Position numbers and translations under genes: made by a program. The notes below the pieces were generated by a model. That model ran no database searches. It was not told the origin of the DNA and was given only the letters and a program-made list of their open reading frames with translations. From a bacterium (lineage in GTDB: Bacteria; CAIWAD01), in the NCBI GenBank assembly GCA_030685015.1, contig JAUXWS010000059.1, positions 1 to 64,000 on the forward strand: a stretch of DNA of 64,000 nt, read 5' to 3'. Position 1 is the first letter of the stretch, and every line of letters starts with the position of its first letter. Shown piece after piece: positions 50,856-58,425 of this stretch.

Positions 50856-51367
50856 GGATTACTCCGGAGACGCTGCCGCTGCTCGGCGCCTTTCCCCTGA
50901 CAGCGCCGCTGGCCGGCGATCCCGCCGCGCTGGAGTTGCTGGCCGGGATCTTGGAGGAGCGCCGGTACCGTGCCGGCGACCAGATCGTGCACAAGGGGGA
51001 GCGGGGCGATTGCGCCTTTCTGCTGGTGGACGGCGAGGTGGAAGTGCTGGACTACACGATGGACCGGGAGCCCTACACGCGGGCCGTCCTGGATTCGGCG
51101 GAGCATCCGCTCTTCGGCGAGGTGGCGCTTGTGGGAGACGGCGAGCGCATTGCCACGGTGGAGGCGCGCACGAACTGTCTCTGCTGGGTGCTGCGCCGGG
51201 AGGCCTTCGAAAGGCTGGGCGACCAGCACCCCCGCGTGGGACTGGCCTTGCTCCGCCACGTGGCGCACCTGCTGGCGGGGCATCTGCAGAAGACCAATCG
51301 GGATGTCCTTCACCTCTTTGAAGCCCTGGTGCTGGAGATCGAGCAAAAGGCGGTGGGCGGCCGCTGA
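50852..51367 (+). CDS. Cyclic nucleotide-binding (cNMP) domain protein
   Basis: A 171-residue protein that is almost entirely one cNMP-binding beta barrel: 'FPLTAPLAGDPAALELLAGILEERRYRAGDQIVHKGERGDCAFLLVDGEVEVLD' and 'LFGEVALVGDGERIATVEARTNCLCWVLRREAFERL', including the phosphate-binding cassette FGEVAL. No helix-turn-helix or enzyme domain follows, so it is not a CRP-like regulator. Its ATG overlaps the K+ channel stop, which suggests it acts as a separate regulatory subunit of the channel, a split version of cyclic nucleotide-gated channels. rmuC follows 9 bases later. Confidence 0.85.
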   Translation: MRITPETLPLLGAFPLTAPLAGDPAALELLAGILEERRYRAGDQIVHKGERGDCAFLLVDGEVEVLDYTMDREPYTRAVLDSAEHPLFGEVALVGDGERIATVEARTNCLCWVLRREAFERLGDQHPRVGLALLRHVAHLLAGHLQKTNRDVLHLFEALVLEIEQKAVGGR

Positions 51368-51376
51368 GGAGATGGA

Positions 51377-52768
51377 ATGATCGGGATCCTGACTCTGGCA
51401 TTTGTCGCGCTGGCCGTGATCCTATTGGTGATCGGGCTCCTGCGCCGTCCGCGAGTCGAGCTGGACCACACAGCATTGCGCGATGAGCTGGACAGGCTTG
51501 GGCAGAGACTTCGGGAGGAGGGCGCCACCCAGCGCCGGGAAGCGGAGGAGGGCGCCCGCGCCCTGCGCGAGGAACTGGGGCGCATGGTGCAGGAACTGGG
51601 ACGAACGCTGCGGGAGCCGATCAGCGCTCTGGGCGAGATCCAGCAGCGTCAGTTGACGGACTTCGGGACGAGCCTGGAGCAGTTGCGTGTCACGTTGTCC
51701 GACCAGGCCGGCGCGCAGCGCAAGGAGCAGGCCGACCGCCTGGACACGCTTCGCCAGGAACTCGCCGGTCAGTTGACCCTGATCAGGACGGGCGTCGCCG
51801 AGCAGCTGGACAAGCTGCGGGAGTTGAACGAGACGAAGCTCGAGGAGATGCGGCGCACGGTGGATGAGAAGCTGCACGACACGCTGGAGAAGAGACTGGG
51901 CGAATCCTTCCGACAGGTCAGCGAGCGCTTGGAGCAGGTCCAGCAAGGGCTGGGGGAGATGCGCGGATTGGCCGCCGGCGTGGGCGACTTGAAGAAGGTG
52001 CTGCAGAACGTGAAGACGCGCGGCACCTGGGGCGAGGTGCAGTTGGGCAGCCTCCTTGAGCAGATGTTGACTCCCGACCAGTACCAGCGCCAATACAAGC
52101 CCCGGCCCCGCTCGGCGGAGGTGGTGGAGTTCGCCGTGCGGCTTCCCGGAAGGGGTGAGGGGGACGACCCCGTCTTCCTGCCCATTGACGCCAAGTTTCC
52201 CAAGGAGGACTACGAACGGTTGGTGGACGCCTCCGAACAGGGCGATGTGGCTGGCGTCGAGGCGGCCGTGCGCCAGCTGGAGCAACGCATTCGGCAGGAG
52301 GCGCGCGGCATGCGCGACAAGTACATCGTGCCGCCTCAGACAACGGACTTCGCCATTCTCTACCTGCCGACCGAAGGTCTCTACGCGGAAGTGTTGCGGC
52401 GACCGGGACTGGCCGACCAGGTGCAGCGCGAGAGCCGGGTCATGATCGCAGGCCCAACGACCCTGGCCGCCCTGCTCAACAGCCTGCAGATGGGTTTTCG
52501 CACCCTGGCCATCGAAAAGCGCTCCAGCGAGGTGTGGCGCATGCTGGCGGTGGTCAAGCGCAAGTTCGAGGGCTTCCGCGACACGCTGGAGAAGGCGCAG
52601 AAGAAGATCGGCGAAGCCGGCAAGGTGCTGGCCGACGCCCAGGACGACACGCGCATCATGGGGGACAAGTTGCGCAAGGTGGAGGCGCTGCCCGGGGCGG
52701 AGTCCCGTCCCACCCAGGAATGGATCGAGGGTCAGGAAACATCACGGGAAGCGGACGATGAGGTGTGA
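51377..52768 (+). CDS. rmuC: RmuC-family DNA recombination protein
   Basis: A 463-residue protein: one N-terminal membrane segment (2-21), a coiled coil (about 25-200) and the RmuC nuclease-like domain ('GTWGEVQLGSLLEQML', 'LPIDAKFPKEDYERL', 'GMRDKYIVPPQTTDFAILYLPTEGLYAEVLR', 'VMIAGPTTLAALLNSLQMGFRT'). RmuC limits DNA inversions at short repeats. The gene follows the cNMP-binding gene after 9 bases, an unusual partnership for a DNA protein. Confidence 0.95.
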   Translation: MIGILTLAFVALAVILLVIGLLRRPRVELDHTALRDELDRLGQRLREEGATQRREAEEGARALREELGRMVQELGRTLREPISALGEIQQRQLTDFGTSLEQLRVTLSDQAGAQRKEQADRLDTLRQELAGQLTLIRTGVAEQLDKLRELNETKLEEMRRTVDEKLHDTLEKRLGESFRQVSERLEQVQQGLGEMRGLAAGVGDLKKVLQNVKTRGTWGEVQLGSLLEQMLTPDQYQRQYKPRPRSAEVVEFAVRLPGRGEGDDPVFLPIDAKFPKEDYERLVDASEQGDVAGVEAAVRQLEQRIRQEARGMRDKYIVPPQTTDFAILYLPTEGLYAEVLRRPGLADQVQRESRVMIAGPTTLAALLNSLQMGFRTLAIEKRSSEVWRMLAVVKRKFEGFRDTLEKAQKKIGEAGKVLADAQDDTRIMGDKLRKVEALPGAESRPTQEWIEGQETSREADDEV

Positions 52769-52769
52769 C

Positions 52770-53255
52770 ATGACATGGATAAACACGTCAAGCACCGGCG
52801 GACGATGGATCGGCCTCCTCGTCGTCGGGCTCCTCCTGGCAGGGTGTGGCGCCCACCGAATCCAGCCGCGCGCACCGGGGGATTGGGTGGTGGAACTCGT
52901 CGAGTTGCAGGTGGGCGCTTCGGACTTCCACGTGTCCAGGAGGGGTCAAGCACTGGACTTGGCGGTCCGGGTCCTAGAGGATGGAACAGCACTCAAGGCC
53001 TCCGGCCCGGAGCGCCTCTCCGGCCGCCGTGGTCAGCGGATTCTGGATCAGCCAATGGCCTGGCTGATCCGCTACGATCCTCAGCGCACATACCAGGTGC
53101 TTGTCGTGGAGAAGGGCTTCGCCTCGCGACGAGCCAAATGGGAACTGCCCCCCACTCCCCGATTGAATGAGTGGCCCTTTGCCGGGAAAGACGGTCTGCT
53201 GCCTTTTGGAAAGGAGTCTTACCTGAAGTTCCGGGTGCGACGCATCGACGACTGA
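52770..53255 (+). CDS. Small lipoprotein of unknown function
   Basis: A 161-residue protein with a clear lipobox (VGLLLAGC, lipidated Cys). The mature part includes 'GDWVVELVELQVGASDFHVSRRGQALDLAVRVLEDGTAL' and 'PMAWLIRYDPQRTYQVLVVEKGFASRRAKWELPP', suggesting a small beta sandwich such as a C2-like or Dictionary-type fold. Starts at 52770 (or an ATG 4 codons earlier that overlaps the rmuC stop). Probably the last gene of the channel-rmuC unit, followed by a terminator. Confidence 0.55.
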   Translation: MTWINTSSTGGRWIGLLVVGLLLAGCGAHRIQPRAPGDWVVELVELQVGASDFHVSRRGQALDLAVRVLEDGTALKASGPERLSGRRGQRILDQPMAWLIRYDPQRTYQVLVVEKGFASRRAKWELPPTPRLNEWPFAGKDGLLPFGKESYLKFRVRRIDD

Positions 53256-53300
53256 TTGATCACGAGCAATGCGCAAACCGCGCAGCGGCCTGGAATGAAT

Positions 53301-53325
53301 AGGCCCCGGACCAGCCGGGGCCTTT
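53301..53325. terminator. Terminator hairpin between convergent lipoprotein genes
   Basis: GGCCCCGG and CCGGGGCC pair around ACCAG; on the plus strand CTTTGCC follows, and on the minus strand the stem is followed by TATTCATT. It lies 45 bases after the plus-strand lipoprotein stop. Confidence 0.6.
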
Positions 53326-53344
53326 GCCATGGATGGGGGTGGAG

Positions 53345-53641
53345 CTACTTGGTCACCTCGACCGAGCGGCAGGAGATCGTCACGTAGGAGGTGAAGAAGC
53401 TGATGAGCACGTCGTCGACGTTGTAGACCGTCTTGATCTGGTAGTCCTTGGCATCGCCGGCGAGGACGGCCGAATCCACGTTGTTCAGCGGCACCAGGCC
53501 GAAGAGCACGTACCACTGCTTCTGCTTCTTCTTGACGACATCACCCTTCTGGGAACCGGCGCCGATCTTGTGGACGTGAGCCGTGCAGCTTGCCAGCAGG
53601 GCAAGGATCAGGAGCGGGGCGAACACTTTGGCCAGCTTCAT
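53345..53641 (-). CDS. Bor-family lipoprotein
   Basis: A 98-residue lipoprotein: signal ending in LLASC (Cys20), then 'HVHKIGAGSQKGDVVKKKQKQWYVLFGLVPLNNVDSAVLAGDAKDYQIKT', typical of the Bor family (phage lambda Bor relatives, outer-membrane lipoproteins linked to serum resistance in E. coli). Many chromosomal members exist in other phyla with unknown roles. It is 11 bases downstream of the next lipoprotein gene and likely cotranscribed. Confidence 0.75.
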   Translation of the reverse strand: MKLAKVFAPLLILALLASCTAHVHKIGAGSQKGDVVKKKQKQWYVLFGLVPLNNVDSAVLAGDAKDYQIKTVYNVDDVLISFFTSYVTISCRSVEVTK

Positions 53642-53652
53642 GGAACAGCCTC

Positions 53653-54261
53653 CTACTCTGGGGTGGAAGTGGATGGAAAGGACATGGAGCCGAGCGAGGA
53701 TTCGATCAGCTCCACTTGGGTCTCGTAGATCTGGCGAGGCACCAGGAAGTCCAGGAGCAGGCCGTTCGCCAGCATCAACTTGAAGTTGACGATCAGGCTG
53801 TCCTGCACCAGGCTCTGCAGACAAAGCTGGTCCTGCAGGAGGTAGGTGGCGTGCTGCAGGGCCTTTCCGGCGAACCTCTCGTCAAGCCGCTGCCGCTGTC
53901 GGCGCTCCTCCTCCCGCCAGGTGCGCACGCTGTCGCTTTGCCAGCGCGAGAGCACCAGGGTGCAACCCTGCCTCGCATTCAGGAAGACCGCTTCAAGGTT
54001 CAAGATGACGGACTGATCCTGGTCCTCCCGCAGCAGGCCCGCCAGCTGGCCCAGACGCGTGGAGTCCACCTTGTCCCAGCCCGCGGGCGCCTGGAAGCTG
54101 AAGGCCGGTTCCGCCAGGGAGAAGGACTCGCCCAACAGGTGGGGCGAGAGGGTGAACGCCATGAGAAGAGGCGGCTCCTCGGCGGGCGGCGCCGAATTGG
54201 AGCAGGACAGGCCCATGACCAACAGCAGCGCCAGGAGGACGCATCGACGGACAAGCGACAT
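53653..54261 (-). CDS. Lipoprotein of unknown function
   Basis: A 202-residue lipoprotein (lipobox VMGLSC, Cys20). The mature part has a strand-helix pattern, 'FSLAEPAFSFQAPAGWDKVDSTRLGQL', 'CTLVLSRWQSDSVRTWREEERRQRQRLDE' and 'SLIVNFKLMLANGLLLDFLVPRQIYETQVELIESSLGSM', resembling proteins with a DUF1795/PsbP-like fold ('F.APAGW' opening and a closing 'ESSL.S' helix). Not identified. It is followed by the Bor-like gene, 11 bases downstream. Confidence 0.6.
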   Translation of the reverse strand: MSLVRRCVLLALLLVMGLSCSNSAPPAEEPPLLMAFTLSPHLLGESFSLAEPAFSFQAPAGWDKVDSTRLGQLAGLLREDQDQSVILNLEAVFLNARQGCTLVLSRWQSDSVRTWREEERRQRQRLDERFAGKALQHATYLLQDQLCLQSLVQDSLIVNFKLMLANGLLLDFLVPRQIYETQVELIESSLGSMSFPSTSTPE

Positions 54262-54523
54262 TTCGACTCCCGTTAAGGCAGCGCCAACTTAGCACAACCC
54301 TGGCTGGCCGCGGCAGGACAGCCAAGCCGCTCACCCTGTCGCCATTGATTCGACTTTGTGTGGAGGTGGTCGATCACTTTGCCGGAGCGATGGTGCGTGG
54401 CAGCGGAGATACCAGTCCCGACGGAAGGGCAAGGCCTGCCACCGGCCTGGTATCAGACAACTCCCGCCCACCGGTTGCGCCGATCAAAGATGCACCGACA
54501 CCCTCTGGGCCAGACCACTCACC

Positions 54524-55294
54524 CTACTTGAATGTGATGAGCGCCAGCGCCGCCCCGGCCGGATCTGTCACCGTGCAGAAGCGGCCCACGCCCGGCACGT
54601 CCATGGGCGGCACGCAGAGCCCGCCGCCCAGGGCCTCCACCCGCGCCGCCGCGGCGTCCACGTCGGGCAACGAGACATAAGGCGTCCACATGGCGGGAGC
54701 CGGACCCATCTCCGGCGTCAGGGCCATCATGCCTCCCACCTGGGTCTCGCCGGCCAGGAAAAGGGTGTATTCGCCCATCCCGGCCACGGGCATGGATTTC
54801 GTGGTCCAGCCCAGCAGCGCGGAGTAGAAGGCGACGGCCCGCGCCGGATCGCGCGTCATCAATTCCCGCCAGCAGAATGCGCCCAGGTGCTGTTCCGGTT
54901 CGGTGGACGGCTTCAGGAAGCGCATGGCGGCGAAGAGGACGCCCTCCGGATCCTTCAGCACCGCGCTGCGACCCACCTCCGGGATATCGTGGGGCGGCAT
55001 CACCACGGATCCCCCCAGCTCCACGGCGCGGCGGGCGGTCCCGTCCACATCCGCCACGTTGACATAGCAGAGCCAGCCGGTCCACTCGCCGGTCTCCTGC
55101 CGCGAATGGGGCTGGGCGCCGGCGACGTAGGCCCCCTCGGGACCGAAGAGGGTGTAGACGCCGCCGCCCGGCAGCGGCCAGTCCCGCGTGGCCCAACCGA
55201 TCAAGTCCTGGTAGAAGGGCACGGCGGCGGGCAGGTCCGCACTCTGCAGTTCCTCCCAGCAGAATCCGCCCTGCGGTGTCAGACGCTCGTTCAT
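54524..55294 (-). CDS. Two-domain VOC (glyoxalase/bleomycin resistance-like) protein
   Basis: A 256-residue protein built of two tandem VOC domains: residues 8-125 ('GFCWEELQSADLPAAVPFYQDLIGW', 'LKDPEGVLFAAM') and 137-256 ('GAFCWRELMTRDPARAVAFYSALLGWTT', 'VTDPAGAALALITF'). This arrangement resembles the VOC proteins that include hydroxylase- or 27-kDa antigen-like members of unknown substrate. The ATG at 55294 has GGGAGGACAG. It is divergent from selC by 150 bases and stands alone. Confidence 0.88.
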   Translation of the reverse strand: MNERLTPQGGFCWEELQSADLPAAVPFYQDLIGWATRDWPLPGGGVYTLFGPEGAYVAGAQPHSRQETGEWTGWLCYVNVADVDGTARRAVELGGSVVMPPHDIPEVGRSAVLKDPEGVLFAAMRFLKPSTEPEQHLGAFCWRELMTRDPARAVAFYSALLGWTTKSMPVAGMGEYTLFLAGETQVGGMMALTPEMGPAPAMWTPYVSLPDVDAAAARVEALGGGLCVPPMDVPGVGRFCTVTDPAGAALALITFK

Positions 55295-55410
55295 CTGTCC
55301 TCCCAATGGCTGTCCGTGTGTGACGGGCCCCTGGCGCGGCCCGCCCGCAACCTACCAAGGCGGGCCCGGTGGCACGAGAGGAAGCTGCGCCGCGCGGCGG
55401 ACAGCTTCCC

Positions 55411-55439
55411 TTGCGGCGCCAGTGGGGGATGGCTATGTT
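55411..55439 (+). promoter_or_regulatory. Predicted promoter for selC
   Basis: TTGCGG (55411-55416) and TATGTT (55434-55439) with a 17-base spacer; the expected start of transcription (about 55446) coincides with the 5' end of the tRNA. Confidence 0.55.
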
Positions 55440-55447
55440 CCAGCCAC

Positions 55448-55545
55448 GGGAATGGATGCCGACCTGGTGGAGGCCGCGGCCTTCAAAGCCGTTGCGGGGC
55501 AGTGCACCTGTCCTGGCTGGGTTCGATTCCCAGACGTTCCCGCCA
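55448..55545 (+). tRNA. selC: tRNA-Sec (anticodon TCA), selC
   Basis: A 98-base tRNA-like gene with encoded CCA. The acceptor stem GGGAATGG pairs with ACGTTCCC (7 of 8 pairs), the anticodon loop CTTCAAA contains TCA and closes a GCGGC/GCCGT stem, a long variable arm pairs GGGCAG with CTGTCC, and the T arm CTGGG-TTCGATT-CCCAG is complete. The D stem reads GCCGAC/GGAGGC with a tandem G-A mismatch. The 8+5 layout and overall sequence closely follow E. coli selC, so it inserts selenocysteine at UGA. selA, selB and selD are not in the window. A terminator and a restriction island follow. Confidence 0.85.
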
Positions 55546-55548
55546 AAA

Positions 55549-55572
55549 GGGCTCCCGCCGGGGAGCCCTTTT
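55549..55572 (+). terminator. Rho-independent terminator of selC
   Basis: GGGCTCCC pairs with GGGAGCCC around CGCCGG... and is followed by TTTT, starting 3 bases after the tRNA CCA end. A textbook tRNA terminator. Confidence 0.85.
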
Positions 55573-55610
55573 CGCGCCGATCCGGCCAGAAGGCTCTCTA
55601 CCGTGGACCT

Positions 55611-55638
55611 GTTGCTGTCCCGAAGACAAGACAGCAAC
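55611..55638. promoter_or_regulatory. 9-bp perfect inverted repeat upstream of res, possible operator or integration-related site
   Basis: GTTGCTGTC (55611-55619) and GACAGCAAC (55630-55638) are exact inverted repeats with a 10-base spacer, between the selC terminator and the res gene. The spacing fits a dimeric regulator. Function is inferred from position only. Confidence 0.4.
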
Positions 55639-55710
55639 TCGGACGAGGGCGATGTCCTCTTGCCAAGTTGATTCAAGGGCGGACCACTCACTGAATCCGT
55701 ACCTTCTGCC

Positions 55711-58425
55711 ATGGCACTACATCCTGCATTTCCTGTTTCCCCCTTTGCCGTGCTGGATCCAGAACACCGCTGGTTTCCTGCAGCGGAGGATCTGCGCACC
55801 GCGTCCATGGGCAAGCTGCTGCCACCCTTGGTCAGCCAGATCCGCCGTGAGGTGAAAGCCTGGAGGGAAACCGGCTATCCTGGCGCGTCCCCGACGTCAG
55901 CCGCCCTGTTGAACTGGTGGTTCGGTCGGGACCATCAGATCGAGCTGGTCGACGGGAGCCTGAAGGAGTTCCACTACTACTTCGCTCAGCGGGAGGCGGT
56001 GGAGTCCGTCATCTGGCTCCACGAGGTCCGGCAGGTGCATGACACGTTCGACCTCTTGCGCTTCGACGCCACCGGACAGGTATCGGCCGGCATGTTCGAC
56101 GAGGACTGGCCGCGCTATGTCATCAAGATGGCCACGGGCGCCGGCAAGACGAAAGTGTTGTCCCTGCTGATCGCCTGGAGCTACTTCCACAAGCTCTACG
56201 AGTCCGACTCCCGCCTGTCGCGCAATTTCCTCGTGATCGCGCCAAACATCATCGTCCTGGACAGACTGCGCGTGGACTTCGACGGCCACCGCATCTTCTT
56301 CACGGATCCCATTCTGCCCGACAACGGCCACGAGGGTCGTGCCTGGCGCGACGACTTCCAGTTGACCCTGCACATCCAGGACGACGTGCGCGTCGTGCGC
56401 GACGTGGGCAACCTCTTTTTGACCAACATCCACCGGGTCTACCTGTCCGATGTACCGGAGCCATCGCTGGATGACGATGACCTCCGCGACTACTTCCTCG
56501 CTCCTTTTGGCGATCGGCCGACGGGCAAGACCACGGACAGCCGCGCGGATTTGGGCGAGATCGTCCGCGACATCGACGAACTGGCCATCTTCAACGACGA
56601 GGCACACCACATCCACGACCCGCGGATGGCCTGGTTCAAGAGCCTGCAGGACATCCACCACCAACTCCTGCAGCGGGACCGCCGCCTGGCCTTGCAGGTG
56701 GACGTCACCGCCACGCCCAAGCACGACAACGGCAGTCTTTTCGTGCAGACCGTCTCCGACTATCCTTTGGTGGAGGCCATCCACCAGGGCGTGGTCAAGC
56801 ATCCCGTCCTACCTGACGCCGCCAGCCGCGACCGCCTGCAAGAGGTGCCCAGCGCCATCTTCTCCGAGAAGTATGTCGACTTCCTGCGCCTTGGCATCGA
56901 GGAGTGGCGCAAGAGCCGGGAAGAGCATGAGCGGCTTGGCAAGAAGGCCGTCCTTTTCGTGATGGTGGACGACACGAGGAATTGTGACGAGGTGGGCGAG
57001 GAGCTGCAGAAGCTCTGCCCCGAACTGCAGGGCGCCGTGCTTGTCATCCACACCAAGAAGAACGGCGAGATCTCAGAGGCCTCCAGCGGCCGGGACAAGG
57101 ACGAGCTGGACAAGCTGCGGCGGGAGTCCCGCAACATCGATTCCTGGGAGAGCCCCTATCGGGCAATCGTCTCCGTGCTGATGCTCAAGGAAGGCTGGGA
57201 CGTGCGCAACGTGACCACCATCGTCGGGTTGCGCGCCTACTCCTCCAAGTCCAACATCCTGCCCGAGCAGACGCTGGGCCGCGGCCTGCGCTGCATGTAT
57301 CCCGGCACCGGGATGCGGGAGACCGTTTCCGTGATGGGCACGCCGGCTTTCATGGAATTCGTGGAGTCGATCCAGAGCGAAGGCGTCACCTTCGAGCGCG
57401 TGCCCATGGGCGAGGACGTGGAGCGCAAGGACTCGCTGCTGGTGGAGGTCGAGAACGAGTCGTCCACCAAGGATCTCGAGACCCTGGACATTGATCTGCC
57501 CCGCCTGAGCCGTCGCTTCCAGCGCGACTACCGCGACCTGGAGGAGCTGGAACCGACCGCGCTGCCCGCCGCCAGCTTTCCCCTGAAGCCATTCTCGGCG
57601 GACGAGTTGCGCATGATCGTCTTCAAGACCCTGCTGGACGGAGAGATCGATCACACGATCACCCTGGACGGCCTGGGCGTGGCAGACTACCGCTCCGTGG
57701 TGGGCTTTTTCGCGCGCTCCCTGCTGAACGACCTGCGCCTCGTGGGCGGCTACGACATCCTCTTCGGCAAGCTCAAACAGTACCTCCGCGACAGTCTCTT
57801 CGCCACCGCTCCGGTGGAGCTGGAGGACCCGGTGGTGCTGCGCAACCTGGCCGAGCCGGAGGTGGTCAAGCGCGTCCTGGAAATCTTCCGCGCCGCCATC
57901 AACGCCCTCACTGTGCGCGACCAGGGCAACTGCCGCATCGAGGATCGCCTGCGCCTGCGTCAAGTCCGACCCTTCCGCACGGACTGGCGCCCACACCTGA
58001 CGCCGCGCAAGTCGCTCTTCAACCGTATCGTCGGCGAGGCGCACGCCGAGGGCCTGGAGTTGGCCTTCGCCCGCTTTCTGGACGAGGCCCCCGACGTGGT
58101 CGCCTTCGCCAAGAACTATCACGCCGTCGGTTTCAAGATTGACTACGTGAAGAGCGACGGCGACATCTCCGCCTACCTGCCGGACTTCCTGGTGAAGACG
58201 GTGGACGGCACGGTCTGGATCGTGGAGACCAAGGGCCGCGAGGAGCTGGAGCTGCCGCGTAAAATGACTCGCCTGGCCCAGTGGTGCGCCGACGCCAGCG
58301 TCGCCGAAACAGATGGACGCCGCTACGACTTCGTCTACGTTGACGAGGAGGGCTTCACGAAGCACAGGCCCACCACCTTTGCCGCGCTGGCGGCGGGATT
58401 CCGGGAGTACAAGGATCTGCCATGA
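55711..58425 (+). CDS. Type III restriction-modification system, restriction endonuclease subunit (Res)
   Basis: A 904-residue SF2 helicase-nuclease. N-terminal 'FAVLDPEHRWFPA' block is typical of type III Res; Walker A MATGAGKTKV (140-149), a DEAH-like box 'NDEAHHIHDPR', 'DVTATPKHDNGSLF', 'SVLMLKEGWDVRNVTTIVGLRAYSSKSNILPEQTLGRGLR' (motifs V-VI) and a C-terminal PD-D/ExK nuclease 'YLPDFLVKTVDGTVWIVETKG' (Asp825, Glu839, Lys841) are all present. It cleaves DNA after ATP-driven sliding when two inverted recognition sites lack methylation. No ribosome-binding site precedes the ATG. A 4-base overlap links it to the next gene. Confidence 0.93.
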   Translation: MALHPAFPVSPFAVLDPEHRWFPAAEDLRTASMGKLLPPLVSQIRREVKAWRETGYPGASPTSAALLNWWFGRDHQIELVDGSLKEFHYYFAQREAVESVIWLHEVRQVHDTFDLLRFDATGQVSAGMFDEDWPRYVIKMATGAGKTKVLSLLIAWSYFHKLYESDSRLSRNFLVIAPNIIVLDRLRVDFDGHRIFFTDPILPDNGHEGRAWRDDFQLTLHIQDDVRVVRDVGNLFLTNIHRVYLSDVPEPSLDDDDLRDYFLAPFGDRPTGKTTDSRADLGEIVRDIDELAIFNDEAHHIHDPRMAWFKSLQDIHHQLLQRDRRLALQVDVTATPKHDNGSLFVQTVSDYPLVEAIHQGVVKHPVLPDAASRDRLQEVPSAIFSEKYVDFLRLGIEEWRKSREEHERLGKKAVLFVMVDDTRNCDEVGEELQKLCPELQGAVLVIHTKKNGEISEASSGRDKDELDKLRRESRNIDSWESPYRAIVSVLMLKEGWDVRNVTTIVGLRAYSSKSNILPEQTLGRGLRCMYPGTGMRETVSVMGTPAFMEFVESIQSEGVTFERVPMGEDVERKDSLLVEVENESSTKDLETLDIDLPRLSRRFQRDYRDLEELEPTALPAASFPLKPFSADELRMIVFKTLLDGEIDHTITLDGLGVADYRSVVGFFARSLLNDLRLVGGYDILFGKLKQYLRDSLFATAPVELEDPVVLRNLAEPEVVKRVLEIFRAAINALTVRDQGNCRIEDRLRLRQVRPFRTDWRPHLTPRKSLFNRIVGEAHAEGLELAFARFLDEAPDVVAFAKNYHAVGFKIDYVKSDGDISAYLPDFLVKTVDGTVWIVETKGREELELPRKMTRLAQWCADASVAETDGRRYDFVYVDEEGFTKHRPTTFAALAAGFREYKDLP

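Noticed and set aside
49463-51367. Very long open frame (634 codons) across the K+ channel and cNMP genes
   Set aside because: It is a shifted frame of two well-supported genes, is Arg/Gly/Pro-rich and has no domain.
54519-55814. 431-codon minus-strand frame over the VOC gene and selC
   Set aside because: Shadow frame, Arg/Gly-rich, crosses a tRNA gene; the VOC frame has clear domains.
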